A stretch of DNA of 64,000 nucleotides, from NCBI GenBank assembly GCA_036785705.1, contig JAWUZG010000337.1, positions 310,001 to 374,000 on the forward strand. Reading direction: 5' to 3'. Positions 1 to 11,869 of the stretch are shown piece after piece. This stretch comes from Acanthornis magna (lineage: Eukaryota; Chordata; Aves; Passeriformes; Acanthizidae). The notes below the pieces were generated by a model that saw only the letters and a program-made list of their open reading frames with translations, searched no databases and had not been told where the DNA came from. How positions within the stretch are numbered: the stretch's first letter is position 1; each line of letters begins with the position of its first letter. Both the position numbers and the translations under genes were made by a program.

Positions 1-167
1 ATGGCATAAGAAAAGGGTATAGTAAATAAACGCAATGAGCTGTCAAAGAATATTTCTACATCAAACAAGTCTCTGAACCTTTTTGTGCTTCATAATATGA
101 CCTTTTCTAGCTGCTCTGTTTTTTGCCTGAATCAGATCATGAAATGAAACACATTAGCTACAAAATA

Positions 168-187
168 AAAATAATAATAATAATAAA
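168..187. repeat. (AAT)n microsatellite
   Basis: About six consecutive ATA/AAT trinucleotide units in A-rich DNA. Confidence 0.85.
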
Positions 188-2034
188 CAACCATTTATAT
201 AGCCACTAAAAGTGTTAGAATATGGTAGAGAGAATTCTATTAATTTACAGTAGATTGGTGAGGATAAAACACCCTTTGATTGCAGTTGCTAAGCAACCCT
301 TTTCTGAGCAGATGTAGGTACCATTCCTGTTTGTTTAACACCAGCCGTACTGGAGTCTGGCCGCAAAATATGTTACAGCAGCAGCAGGGAATAGCGAAGG
401 AGAACAATTTTAGCATTGTGATGCTGAAGGATCTTTCTCTTGCATCCTTCATGCATGAATAATACAAATGAGATTGCACGGAGAAAGCTTGACACATTGG
501 ATAAAATAAGCTTGTATTACCGTGTTTTCACCTGTTGCTCACAAGATTATTTGTTAAAAAAAAAAAGTCATTATTCCCATTCTGCATGTGTGGAAATGGG
601 ACACAGAAATGTTAGACTTCCCTATCAAAAGCTGCTGTAGCTGCTCATTAGGCAGCATCAGGGCTGAAAGCAGACCCCTGGTCTTCTCAGCCCCATACTC
701 AGTGGTCTGTGTAGAGTTCAAAAGATATATTTGTCCTCAGAGTAATACACTCCAGCCAGCTATGTAGGATGATTTTGTGGTATTTATTTTACAGGAAACA
801 TCATTCATATTCAAGGGATTGTATCAGTGCTTCGAAAGACAATAACCAGAGTGTATAAAGAAATGTGATCTATGCTTCTGTATAAACACTGGTGTAACAT
901 ATGTTTTTGTCATTTATACTTAACTCCCAGAATGTACTTACTTATGTTATTTACTTTTACAATCCAAAATTAAGTATATTTTATTCCAGACAAAGAGTGA
1001 GAGAGCAATCTGTTTGGATGTCTATTGAAAATTCATGTTCAGGGTGTTAAAGTGTAGTGATTTCCTTCCAGAAGACCTCAGACTCAGAAGGCCAAATGTA
1101 TGCAAAGAACACTTGCTCCAGAGGATCTTTGCCATTGGGAGTGGTGAAAATAACACTCTTTTGCTGCATGTTGTGATGGCTTTTGGCATGGGCATGTGAA
1201 TGAGGCAAAGATATAAAAGAGGAAAAGGGTTCATCATCCCATCCAATTTTTATACTACAAATAATTAAACCGTAATTTAGAGAATATGAGGTTCAATTAC
1301 TGCCGTCGGTACTGAGTACAAGGTGATATCTGTGATAGTGTTCAGTTTGTCTTTTGTTAGTTTCACAGGTTGTGAGCAGGCTTTTTGTTTTTAACCCCTG
1401 GATATAGGAGGGGGGATCTGCCTTCTTTTTGGCAGGGGAAAGAGAATTTGGAGACGGGACGTTTTCCTCAGCTTAAAAGAAATAATGATCTCTTCAGAAG
1501 AAACTAATCTGGGTTTGATGATTTGGGTTTATGGTCTGTACCCTTTCATGTGTGCAGCTGTGGCTGCTTGTAGGAAAGCTGGGGTGTCCCAGGAGTGACA
1601 TAGGCAGGGCATCCTTAGTTATTCTGAAAAGTGCCTATTTCCACAGCCTGGGAGGGTAAGGGGAGGACTGAGTGCTGGGGGAGAGCTGGAGGCAGAAGTC
1701 CCCAAAGAGTTTTAGCCACAGGTATTCTGGTTTTGTTTCTTTAATTAATCAGTGCATGGTAAACTTCCTTCCCAATTTGTCATCATTTGAGTAATTGTAT
1801 CTAATATAGCTGAGGGTTCCCGAGGTGATCGGTGTTTTCAGTACCATGCAGACAAGCTATAAGGTGAGAGCTCTGGGGCTGGGGACAGCCCCACAAACAG
1901 GTCTGAGCTGCTGCATGGTGAAAGAACTTCTCAGGGAGAAATGGGACTTCTCAGGACTGAAATCCAGTAGGCAGAGAAAACACATGCCCAGAATTATAAT
2001 TTGAGCTTGGTGATATTTATTATAATGCTAGCAG

Positions 2035-2055
2035 TTTTGTTTGTTTGTTTATTTT
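2035..2055. repeat. (TTTG)n short tract
   Basis: GTTTTGTTTGTTTGTTTATT, a short T-rich tetranucleotide repeat. Confidence 0.7.
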
Positions 2056-2621
2056 CTTATTTTTTGGAAAGGTAAATGCTTAAAAAAATGGCTTTGCCTG
2101 GGAATTCAGAAGTTTTGAAGTGGAAATTTTGTGTTGTGATAGGTATTTTTAAAGCTTATGCAGCTCCAGAGGAATGGAGTTGACCTCTTAAATAAGTTTA
2201 CGCAATAATACCATCTATATGTTCAGAAATTAAATGAATGTTCAAGAAGGAACGAGCTTTCAGTACAGCTGCAGCTTTGACAAAAGAAAATGTAGTTTTA
2301 TAAAGGCCCACATAAGGGTGAAAGAACACTGATTATTAACCTGCCCATCGAGTCATTGTAGTGCTTTCATCAGAACTAACAGTGAAGATGTTTTATAAAC
2401 ATAAATACACAAATATTTATGAAACAGGACTTGCAATGTATTTCTGTTCATAACAATCTTGACCTCACTGTTCAACCCTTACCAGAGTTCTTCTAGTTTC
2501 TCTTGCATAGCATAGTATCTGTTTGTTTTTCTCCAGTTAATCAGTTAATCAGGTGGGGTTTAAGTGTTGTACTAATCCCAAACAATGTTAATGAAGATGG
2601 CTTACAGTCCTTTTGCATGTT

Positions 2622-2665
2622 GTAAATTCTTTCTTTTTCCTCCCCAGAAGACAGGTAAGAAGGAG
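2622..2665 (+). other. Candidate 7-nt microexon or recursive-type splice cassette
   Basis: A strong pyrimidine tract ends in TTTTTCCTCCCCAG (AG at 2646-2647). It is followed by only seven bases, AAGACAG (2648-2654), and then a near-consensus donor GTAAGAAGG (from 2655). Read one way it is a frame-shifting 7-nt microexon. Read another way the second AG (2653-2654) fused to GTAAGA is a recursive-type acceptor-donor. Microexons of 3-27 nt are well known in vertebrate neurons. Other short AG-to-GT(A/G)AG coincidences exist in the window, so this stays a candidate. Confidence 0.25.
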
Positions 2666-2669
2666 CCTC

Positions 2670-5600
2670 TGAGGTATGAGAAATGAAAGTGTATTTTAAA
2701 AAAATTATTAGAAATACACATTTATATTTTTGAGTAATCTTTTCTTTAAATTGTCTGTGAATATATTTCGGTCATGAAGCTTAAGGGAATAACTCCGTTA
2801 TGTCTAAGAGGTCCTTTTAGAGCTCAGTTTCTATCATCCCAACTATTAAAACCTCATGAAATGAACAGGTGTAGTGCCACCAAGAAAACCCTCATCTCTG
2901 GAGCACACTTTGATATAGTTTTGGTACGGTGTAAAAGAAATGTTTGTACTTCAGTTGCTTGGTATGAATGGCAGTAACTTTTCAGTTTCATGGAGCAGTG
3001 CAATACTTAGTCTCAAGGTGTACAGTCTCCTTTCCTTTACACATGTACTTTACATTAATAATAATGAGTATTACACATTTGGATTATCATTAGGCTATTT
3101 TGAAAAAACTTTCAGTAATTTCTTAGATGAATTCTTATTTAGTGTTTGAAGTGTGTTGAAAGGTACAGATGATTTTGACCATGAGAAAAGGAAAGGAATT
3201 CTGCAGAAATTAGCTGTTTTCAGTGCTTTATTCCAGCTGAGAATTAGATAATGTATTAAAAAGACAAAAGCTAATCTTTCCCACTCTGTAAAAGTCATTA
3301 CCATTTAACAACTGCTGGAGGACTTGTATGAAGTACTTTAGAGGTCTCAATTCAGTTTCTAGAGCGCAGATGTCTTTAAAGTACCACAAATATCCTAGAA
3401 ATTATGGTATTTTAGCCCTTGTGTTTTGAGCAGATGATCTACGTGTTATGGATGTGGAGAGGGAAGCTGACTAATTTTGCCAAACCAGGCATGTCTTTTG
3501 TCCAATACCTTATATTCTGGGATTCGAGTGAGAAGTGAAGAAGTGCTGAGGCAGCAATTGCAGTCATCCAGTTTAACACAGAGCAGAGGGAGTGTGACTG
3601 TGATTTAGGAATAAAAGAACGTGATAAGTAAGTTTTGGACATTAGCTGCTCTGCTAATGTACTATTTTGTGTGACAGGAATGGGTATATAGATTTCTGTC
3701 CCTGAAATTGTTCATTTTTTGCTTCACTGAGTGAAAGTTGTTGAAATCATAACTTTTGTCTCTGTCAGCTTACTTTCATTAGCCTTATTCATAATACAAA
3801 ATCTCCTCAGTCTATGATAGTTTATGTTTAAAAGATCTGTAGTTATTTTCAGATTGCTTTTATTCAGTTCCCCATCCATTAAGCTTTTTTGTAACATCCT
3901 GTTTTTTCACTAGTGGCTGTAATTTTCATGTGCTTTGTTTAAAGTTCTGCTTGTTATTTTTGTTTTCCTGTCTCCTGAATTTGTGACTGTAGAGCATCTC
4001 CTGTATAACTTCCTCTGGTTTAAACTTTTCACTGATTTTGATGGACAGTCCTCCTTTTTATTGATTATTTTCATCTGAATCAGAGTATGAAAACACACTA
4101 GGCAGATGCTACAGTCCATCTAGTCATGTGTTTCAGCTTGCTATTTATTTTCAGTACCAGGCAATTTGTGTGTTTGCCCTTACTGTTTAATGGGATTCCT
4201 TCTCCTGGAGCTGGGACTAATTTTCTTTTCATTGTGCTGCAATTTCAAGAGATTCTGAAAAACAAATAGTAACACATGAATTTCATAGACATCCTACTGC
4301 GTACTGAAAATGGAGGAGGACAGGAACATGAAGGACATGGATGAAAAATTAGAGTCCTTGATACAGGCAAAAGGCAAAAGCTCGGTTTTTTGGATACAAC
4401 GTGGACAATTAGTGTAGTCGACACTGTTCAAAAGATAGAAGGGTAACACAGATTAAGGTGAACAGAATTTTAAAAATCTTTGTTAGGAAAAAAGTACTCT
4501 TAGTTGACTTAAAGTGTGGTCAGATAATTAGAATATAATTTTATAATTTTAAAATTAGATGGTACACTTGACTGCAGCCAAAATTCAGCACCCAAACTGT
4601 CTCATCCTGTGAGGGGACCAGAGTATTTTGATGTAATTTGTGGTTAAAATTTTCATGTCTCTTCTGTAGACCAGCATAAATCTGTTTCTTTCTTGTTTCT
4701 ATAGCTTTAGTCTGCAAACCAGTCAACATCACTGTGAGAGAATGATGGTCTCCATACAGGGTGGTCTTGAACACACAGTGATTATTCAAAGTTGTAGAAC
4801 AGTCAGCTAATCATGACACCAGCCTTTCTTCCTCATTTTCTAGTGGCAACATTTTAGAAAGCCCGTGGACTCCTGTAATATGAGTGGTTTTGGTCATGGT
4901 TAATAATGGCTGATGCTTTTTCTGACTCTTGCCTCTCCTAGCATCAGAAACTAAATATGTATTTTTTTTTAAAAGTTTTCTGTTTTGCTTACATTTAAAA
5001 AAATACTCCAAAAATAAAACAATCTTGATTTGTCACCTGTTATCTATTATTTGTCAGAAGGAATGACAAATATACTCATCTAATAAATCCTGAAGTAAGG
5101 ATCCAGTGCAGCCAGCACCTAAATTGCTTTTGTGTATTACAGTGGATAAAAATCTAGAAAAGGAATTGAGTATTGATTTTCCTAATCTGTTTTGATTTTG
5201 AATCAACAGAAAATGCATACATATGCAGCGCCCATACCAAAAAAGCTTCTTTTTAGGTCTGAACTTTCTTACATGCTTATATATATCTGCACAAAATATA
5301 CAAAGATCTCACTTCTCTCATTTGCAAATATTTTGCATTGAGTCTGCATTTATTTTGACATAGAAAACCCTAAAGCATTCCCTTAAAGTCACTACCACTC
5401 TTGCTATCATCACCAGGCTTTAAAATTGTGTCTTAGATTTTGCTAAGTCCCTTACTTAAGTAATATTTTATTGGTTTAAAGCCTGAATCTCAACTTCTGC
5501 TTTTATTTATGTTTGATTGGCTTTCTTCCTGCTGTGTCTGGAGTGGTATATGCATCTGCAAATGATCTGAGTTTGCTAATGCGGAGATTTATAGGTGTCT

Positions 5601-6185
5601 TTTTTCCCCCTCAACAAAATACCAGAAATTAATGTAAAATACTTGTTTACCTGCACTTAGAAGTATTTTATAAACACCTGTGAAGAAACTAACCAGAATG
5701 TATGTGTTCTGGTCACCAGTTAATACATTTCTATGTTCCCACAGACTTGCTATAACCCAAGTTGTAGTCATGAGTAACCCTGCCTTTTGGAGAAATTAAT
5801 TTAGAACCCCCTTATTTTGATTTTTTTATTACAGTGGGACCTGTCAGGTTAGATGCTTTGTTGTGCTTAACTGCTGATGGTGGCAACTTAGGCTTTAAAC
5901 AACTTTGAAACCACTTGTGCTTGATCTGGAACTTAGTGAAGCAGATGGAAAGTCTGCAAGATGAAAATGGTGTATTGAGAACAGTAAGTCAGCAGGTCTT
6001 TGCAGAGATAGGCTGGTAGTGGGTCAGTGTGGGGAAAGTTAAAGAGACTCCAGGGACTGCTCTGCCTGAAATCTTCTAAAGATCCCAAGCTATAGAACAA
6101 GCTTCAACTTGGAGGAAGTTTGGATTTGCCTTTAAGTTTTGCAACACAAGCTTTTCTTTAATTTTTTATACTACTTTGTTGTACA
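2670..6185. other. Unique AT-rich non-coding DNA
   Basis: Short frames only (82 codons or fewer), in all frames. No repeat family, RNA gene or CpG-rich block was recognised. Confidence 0.6.
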
Positions 6186-6189
6186 AAGC

Positions 6190-6310
6190 ACATGAGATAA
6201 AGCGAGATGCTTGCAGCTGGGTATGATTAGCATATATTTATGCTGCTAATTGAACATTATGCAAATTGTATTCTCTCCTGGTTAGCTCATTGAGCACTGG
6301 ATATGAGGTT
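6190..6310. promoter_or_regulatory. CNE-like block with octamer and homeobox motifs
   Basis: The block holds GATTAGCATATATTTATG, GCTAATTGA (a TAATTG homeodomain core) and a perfect POU octamer ATGCAAAT (6259-6266), with no repeat similarity. Such motif density in AT-rich, non-repetitive DNA is typical of vertebrate developmental enhancers. Conservation cannot be tested here, so this is a candidate. Confidence 0.35.
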
Positions 6311-6314
6311 TCTC

Positions 6315-8020
6315 TCAGCAGAGTGTGAGTCCTTCTTCTGGAATTGTTTCATACTTGCAGAAATTAAATTTGCTCTGTCTTGTCACACTTTTTACCATGT
6401 TTCTTTTAATATTGTAATTATATGGAAGTTTCTAAATGAGAAACACAACCCCAACTGGCAATTATTTGAAAAAAATATTTTGTGAAAGGTTCAGATTTAT
6501 TGCCTCCCCGCAAAGGCTCAGGGACTTTGATTTTTGGGCCAGTCAGACTTGCAAGAATTTTTTTTGTTTACAATGAGCTGAAGATGGTGGGGGGGCTTAT
6601 TTTGATCTTTTATGTGTGTAAATCAAGAAAACTTTGAAGTTTGTGTGGGGTTAAAACCAGTGCGACTCTGATGAGATTCAGACTGCTGTTGTTTCTGTAA
6701 GAGATGTGTGGGGAGCTTATGCTTGTGGTGCTGCTGGACCTGTGACCTGAGCAGCCGTGGCTGGAGCCAGAGCCACCTCCTGCAGATCCCTGCACCTCCC
6801 TTGCTGCCAAAATGCCTTTTCCTCTTCAGCATGTGATTATGTGCACATCCACTTACCAAATGCCTAAAAGGAGCTGAAACAGCTGCTGAAGCACTGCTGA
6901 CGTTTTCCTTTCCTTCTATTCTAAATGGACAAACAGTGACTTTAGTGCAGTGTCTTGCTATGAATTACTGGGGCCATGAAAGCTCCCATTACAGCCCTTC
7001 TCACAACTCAACCAGCACAATGGACAAAATCACAGATTTCCCTGATGGATTGCACAGCTCTGCACTCACACAAGGTCTGCGGATCTAAGGGATGGCAGTG
7101 CTTTGCAGGGGTAAAAAAACCACTTTTCAGTTGTTAGCACAAAACAAAATAACAATCCCTTATATTTAATAGAAAAAAGCCTGGGAGAAAATGGCCCCAT
7201 GCTAAGCCCAGCTGTGATTTTGGTGGTGGGGGAGTGCAGGAGGGCAGGCACTGTTTTTCTGCCAAGACCTTGACTGTGGGAGTTGCTCCATCTTCCCAGC
7301 TTTTGTTGGTCAGAAATGAAGACCAGCAGGGGATTGTGTGAAGCCTACAGGGCCATGCTGTGGGGGCTTTCTCAGCTAGAGATGTTTTTGTTGGGAGTGG
7401 TTTTACTTCAGTTAATGTATTTGAGCAGACTTGTTAGTGCTGTTTCGTCAACAGGTGGCACCCAGACATAGTCTGTACACGGTTTTCTTGGTTGGGAGAG
7501 CTGGTTTTTTATGCTTCAGTGACAGTGTGGCCATAGTGGTTCACTTTGTGTGATCAGCTTCTGGAGGGAGGACCCACAACCATGAGGAATGCTGGCATGT
7601 GGCCTTTGGTTTTGAGTAACATCCTCATGGTCAAATGCAGCCATAATAAACAATCCAGTGTGAGTGTCTTCACCCATGGCAGGGGTTCTGATGTGTAACT
7701 GTAAACACTGGGAACATCCCTGCTCTCAGGAGGAATTTAGGAGATGTACCTCCGCTGCTGCCATTGCTTTTAAGGTACTGTAGGTTTGCCTGGTTGTAGC
7801 ATCTTCCTTTTTCAACCAGATTCAATTGGATCAGGCCAGTTTCCTTGACTTGAATGTATTATTCCTATGCTTTCTATATTAATGAAATTAATTGAATGTA
7901 GTGTCAACAGTGGCATTTTTGTCTCCGTGTGTGAGGCAAACAGCTGTGAAGTCGGTCAGACTTCGCATGTCCTGTGAGCAAGTGTGACATAACTGGGAGG
8001 CAACAGTTGTGGACAGAGTC
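6315..8020. other. Unique non-coding DNA with a GC-richer patch
   Basis: A GC-richer patch at about 6700-6810 has two overlapping minus frames of 66 and 78 codons with serine/histidine-rich, low-complexity content and no recognisable domain. The rest is AT-rich and featureless. Confidence 0.55.
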
Positions 8021-8024
8021 CACT

Positions 8025-8097
8025 GTTTAGTGAAGCACTCTAGAACCCTGAGAGATGAAAGGCAGTGCATAAATGTGAAATATTATAATTAGTGAGC
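8025..8097 (+). repeat. Possible ancient L2/MIR-type tail
   Basis: GAAGCACTCTAGAACCCTGA followed by GAGATGAAAGGCAGTGCATA, then 'aatgtgaaatattataatt', resembles the amniote L2/MIR-type tail 'gatgaaaggcgctatataaatg', 'caaattattatta'. It is short and diverged; its upstream limit is not visible. Confidence 0.45.
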
Positions 8098-8099
8098 AG

Positions 8100-9655
8100 G
8101 ATCATTGCCAAAAACCTCTTATTGTTCTCATTTGCAGGAATGTGTGCTGCTCTCTTAATTTAAAAAGTAATTCAGATAGCTTAAGAAGGTTTATTGGCTC
8201 AGTGAGGGAGAACCTTAGCTAAGAGGGATGTTAGAAGCACCTTTTTTCATTCTTATTAAAAAAGCTCAAATATGGGGGAAAAATTGTCTTGTAACGGCCA
8301 GGTGGCCTTACAAGGTTTTTTCCTATGTTTACTGAGTCCACTTTGCTAAATCCACCTTTGTGGTGTGGTGTGCTCTCATGCAAAGATCCCCCAACAAAGT
8401 TGAAATGCTCAAATATTTTTAAGATCATTGTTTTTATGAGACATTTATGGTTTTATGTTTTCAAAGCTAGGGTCTGTGCAGCTAGCTGACAATATAAAAT
8501 GGAAGTAGTTCAACCCTTGCAGGGAAGCAGGAGTGAGCTGTGTATGCTAAAGTTAACCCAAAGTATGAAAATGTCATGAGATGTGCATAAGAGATGTAGA
8601 CTGAAATAACTTCCCCCAAATCTTGGGTTAATTTAGTTTTTAGTTGGGGCTTATTTTGTAATTTTGTAGTGGTTTTTGATCTGTTAATGCTGATGAACTC
8701 TTTGACGTTTCTGACTTTTACTTTGTTTTACTTTCTAGAAGTTAAGATGTTAGAAAAAAATGCATGTCTTTGGGACAAAGACAAAATCAAGAGCCTAATA
8801 TCATTGTAGGAGTATTTCTAACGTCCCTATTTTTGTATATCACCATCTGCAATGTGTGTTTGGCTTGAAAACCTGACTCAAGGACACTGTCTGCTCCTGG
8901 CCTCTCCTCTTTGTCCAGAAAGAAAGGCGACAAAGCAGATATCTTACCAATCCTTATTCAGAGGCTGCACTTCTTGGGCTTTAAAGGAAGGTGAGGTAGG
9001 TGTCCCTCTTGTCCTACCATTCCAGCACCATAGTTTATCCGAGGATGAGCAGTTTGCTAAATTTTGGTAGCTTCAGCTTATATAATTACCTGTAGCCAAA
9101 TTCTGGTCATAATTAATGTACTATAGAGATATTTGGCCATAGACCTGGGAAGGATAATAAGGCTGTAGAGGCAGCACTTTTACAGGTTGCATTATTTTTC
9201 TATCTTTAGTACTAAATGGGCAAGGTAAAATGTGTTGAATTCTCCTTGCATGTAAACAGCTAAGTCTAATTTCCAGGTTCTAGCTTCTCTTTTGTAGAGG
9301 TTAGACCAAAACAGGAAGCAGGAGGGAAAAAAAGAGAATAAAATGGCATGCATCTTTCTTTCAATGTTTTCTAAACTATACTAAGGTCAGCAGGCCAGAA
9401 CAGTTGGTATTACTGTACCTTTCCTGGCATTATTAAATGTTTTGCATCCTGTTCATATACCATCTGTTTAGTTGTTCAGTGATATAATGACCAAAATGAA
9501 AAGCAAAGACATTTGCACTGGCATTGTATAAAATAGACTGCTGGAAATTCAGAGCAGTTCCTTGCCTACTTTGAGTAAGATCCCTTGTTTATTCTGGTAA
9601 ATGACTCACTTGGGCAGTTACTGCCAGCATTTTGGAAGATTGCATGCCCAGCATT
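8100..9655. other. Unique AT-rich non-coding DNA
   Basis: Nothing beyond short random frames and isolated A-runs was seen. Confidence 0.6.
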
Positions 9656-9657
9656 TT

Positions 9658-9681
9658 TACATGCTGAATGTTCAGCATGTA
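9658..9681. repeat. Perfect 11-bp inverted repeat (ACATGCTGAA / TTCAGCATGT)
   Basis: The arms TACATGCTGAA and TTCAGCATGTA are separated by two bases. Further CAGCAT copies lie at 9626 and 9686, so the motif is locally enriched. It could form a small hairpin or be a dimeric protein-binding site; no known transposon end is recognised. Confidence 0.8.
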
Positions 9682-9684
9682 TAT

Positions 9685-10130
9685 ACAGCATGTTATATAG
9701 TTGAAACTGGCACACACAAGGACCAGATTTTCAAAGGTCCTTGGATTTCACACAGGTTTTGCACTAAGGCTGCATTCCCAAAAAACTGAATATCAACAAG
9801 AACTCATATTTTGAAAAGCCTGACAGCTTAGAAAGAATTGTTTTGTTGCCTAAAATAAAATGAAGCAAGAGTTTGCTTCCTGGCAGTGTCTGCAGAGGAT
9901 GGGAAAATTCTGGCCAGGGAGAGTAGTAACAGATAACTGTTGCTCTTGGTTGCTCCTTTGAAGTGTGAGCACTCTGAGAAAGCCTAACTCTTTTCAGGAG
10001 CGACGTCCTCCCAAAGTGAGCTCTTACACCTAGACTGGAGGAAATCTGGCATATATGGAAAAAAGAAGGCAAACCCCACACTTTTAAGGCTGTGGAAAAT
10101 AATACGTATTCTTTGTATTGTTTAACCAAA
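9685..10130. other. Unique non-coding DNA up to the CR1 cluster
   Basis: The minus frame 10318-9764 (184 codons, longest in the window) crosses this stretch and runs antisense through the first CR1 fragment. It has no domain, and the CR1 overlap argues against a gene. Confidence 0.55.
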
Positions 10131-10134
10131 TACA

Positions 10135-10235
10135 GAGATTGTTGTCCAGAGAGCTGGTGGATGCCCTGGACATGTTCAAGGTCAGGTTGGGCGAGGCTCA
10201 CCCCAAATGTTGTGGGTGTGGAATGGCAGCACCTT
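10135..10235 (+). repeat. CR1 LINE fragment (3' part, truncated both sides)
   Basis: The stretch resembles the CR1 segment that runs 'gttgcccagagaggtggtgg', then 'atgcc', then 'ttcaaggtcaggttgg' a little upstream of the 3' end. Here it reads GTTGTCCAGAGAGCTGGTGG and then TTCAAGGTCAGGTTGGGCGA. CR1 homology fades after about 10200, and the diagnostic 3' terminal repeat is missing. It is a separate, more degraded copy than the large CR1 that begins 200 bp downstream. Confidence 0.7.
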
Positions 10236-10434
10236 TTCATTCCATATGATCTTCGGGTGTGTTCCCCTGTATACTGATTGTATAAGGACAAGCCGGGGTA
10301 GAACACGCTGAACAACACAACTCTTAATCAGCTATCAGTTCTCACTTTTCCCACATACAAACTGTTTGATTGGCCTTTACACTGAGAAATTTCCACAAAA
10401 GGGAAGGCAATAGAGCCTTTATTTCAGACTCAAG

Positions 10435-11117
10435 TTCTGCAGTACCTCATGTGAACAGGCTGAGAGCAGCCCTGGGGAGAAGGACTTGGGGGTGCTGGTG
10501 GATGTGAGGCTGGATATGAGCCAGCCAAGAAAATCAAAAATACCCTGAGCTGCATCAAAGAGAGAGTGGCCAGTGGAGTGAGGGAGAGGATTCTGCCCCT
10601 CTCCTTTGGTGAGACCCCAGCTGGGGTGCTGCATCCAGCTCTGGGGTTCTGAGCACAGCAAGGACTTGGACCTGTTGGAGTGAGTCCAAAGAGCACCACA
10701 GAGATGATCAGAGGGATGGAGCACTTCTGTGAAGAAAGACAAAGAGAATTGGGATTGTTCAGCCTGGGGAAGAGGTGGCCTTGGGGAGATCTTGTTGCAG
10801 CCTTCCAAGACCTAAAGGGAGCCTAAGAAATACAAAGAAGGGCTTTTTCCAAGGGGAAATGTCTTTAAACTGAAAGAGAGTAGATTTTGATTAGATATGA
10901 GGAAGAAATTCTCTACTGGGAGGATGGTGAGGCATTGGAACAGTTTTCCCAGAAAAGGTGTGTATGTCCCATCCCTGAAAGTGTAAAAGCCCAGGTTAAG
11001 TGAGGGTTTGAACAACCTGGTCTAGTGGAAAGTGTCCCTGCTCATGTCAAGGTGGTTGGAATTAAATGATCTTTAAGGTCTCTTCCAACCAAGCCATTCT
11101 ATGATTCTGTGATTTAA
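10435..11117 (+). repeat. CR1 LINE, 5'-truncated copy with intact 3' end
   Basis: This is the clearest mobile element in the window. In order it shows the end of the CR1 ORF2 region (GAGAAGGACTTGGGGGTGCT, then the 'ctgggg...gttctgagcac' block), the GATGATCAGAGGGATGGAGC block and GGGATTGTTCAGCCTGGGGA. These are followed by TTAGATATGAGGAAGAAATT, the 'gtccctgctcatgtcaa' block and the terminal TCTTCCAACCAAGCCATTCT plus ATGATTCTGTGATT. CR1 is a non-LTR retrotransposon that is usually 5'-truncated and has no poly(A) tail, as here. Internal small deletions and stops make it a fossil. Open frames on the opposite strand (10419-10808) are shadows of this element. Confidence 0.93.
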
Positions 11118-11429
11118 GATAATAAATGGTAAAATTTCTGTAATTAAAAAAATAAGGTTTCCTTTCTGATAATGACAATTACATGAAATCTATAAACAAA
11201 AATTACAATGTATTTAAAGTGGTTTTGTGTTTGTGTGGACGAGTCAAGGGTAACTTCTGAATGAGTTTTAATAAAGGTAAGTGCATGCTGGAGGTACTAT
11301 AAAAATCCCAGTTTGCTGATGAAACTGATAAATTATGATAATTGATGCCAATAATTTATTTTTCTGTTGATACTGAGATTAGCACTTGCAGACAGAGAGT
11401 TAAAGTTCATCATTTAAGAGTGCCAGAGG
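11118..11429. other. Unique AT-rich DNA between CR1 and CNE-like block
   Basis: One isolated donor-like AAAG|GTAAGTGC lies at 11277, with no convincing acceptor upstream. Nothing else was seen. Confidence 0.5.
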
Positions 11430-11640
11430 CACTGCTGGGCTATGTTTACAAGCCTTTTAATGACTCTGGTAGGTGATGCCACATGAATATTCATTTTAAT
11501 GGCATATATTGGTAGGCGAAAAATTGCGACTTGCACGATATAGCCGTCTCTTAAAAATTAAATGAACATATGGTAAATGATAGGCATTTTAAAGAAGCTC
11601 CAAATAGTTTCATTACAGTTAGCTGGCAGTGATGGAATTG
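11430..11640. promoter_or_regulatory. CNE-like block with POU-dimer palindrome
   Basis: The block begins with TGTTTAC (forkhead-like), then the perfect 12-bp palindrome ATGAATATTCAT (11483-11494), similar to POU dimer sites. It continues with TTTTAATGGC, several CpGs in GGCGAAAAATTGCGACTTGC, CGATATAGCCGTC, and a CATATG E-box (11567-11572). It is non-repetitive, has retained CpGs in an AT-rich setting and has no reading frame. Inference: a conserved enhancer candidate. Confidence 0.4.
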
Positions 11641-11869
11641 AAGAGTAATAAGGAGGGAAAGAAAAGCTTTCCTTCTGTGTGCAGACTGAAACTGTGATTA
11701 CACTGGTATCTCATGTACAGGATAAGTGGGAAGGGAGGGCTCATACCATGTGAAATTGCTGACAAATGTTAAAATCAGTCCTGTATCATGTGCAGAGGCT
11801 TTAATCATGTTGCTGACTGCATCTCTTTTTGTGAAAGGGGACACGTCTTGCCTTTGAGGACATTTACCT

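Larger units (their letters stand above)
1..2620. other. Unique non-coding DNA, left edge
   Basis: AT-rich, with no frame longer than 85 codons. Apart from the (AAT)n and TTTG tracts I see no repeat family, RNA gene or promoter here. Confidence 0.6.

Noticed and set aside
9764..10318. 184-codon minus-strand open frame, the longest in the window
   Set aside because: No domain, signal or compositional pattern of a real protein, and it runs antisense through a CR1 fragment.
10419..10808. Minus-strand frames of 129 and 89 codons
   Set aside because: They lie entirely on the antisense strand of the CR1 copy.
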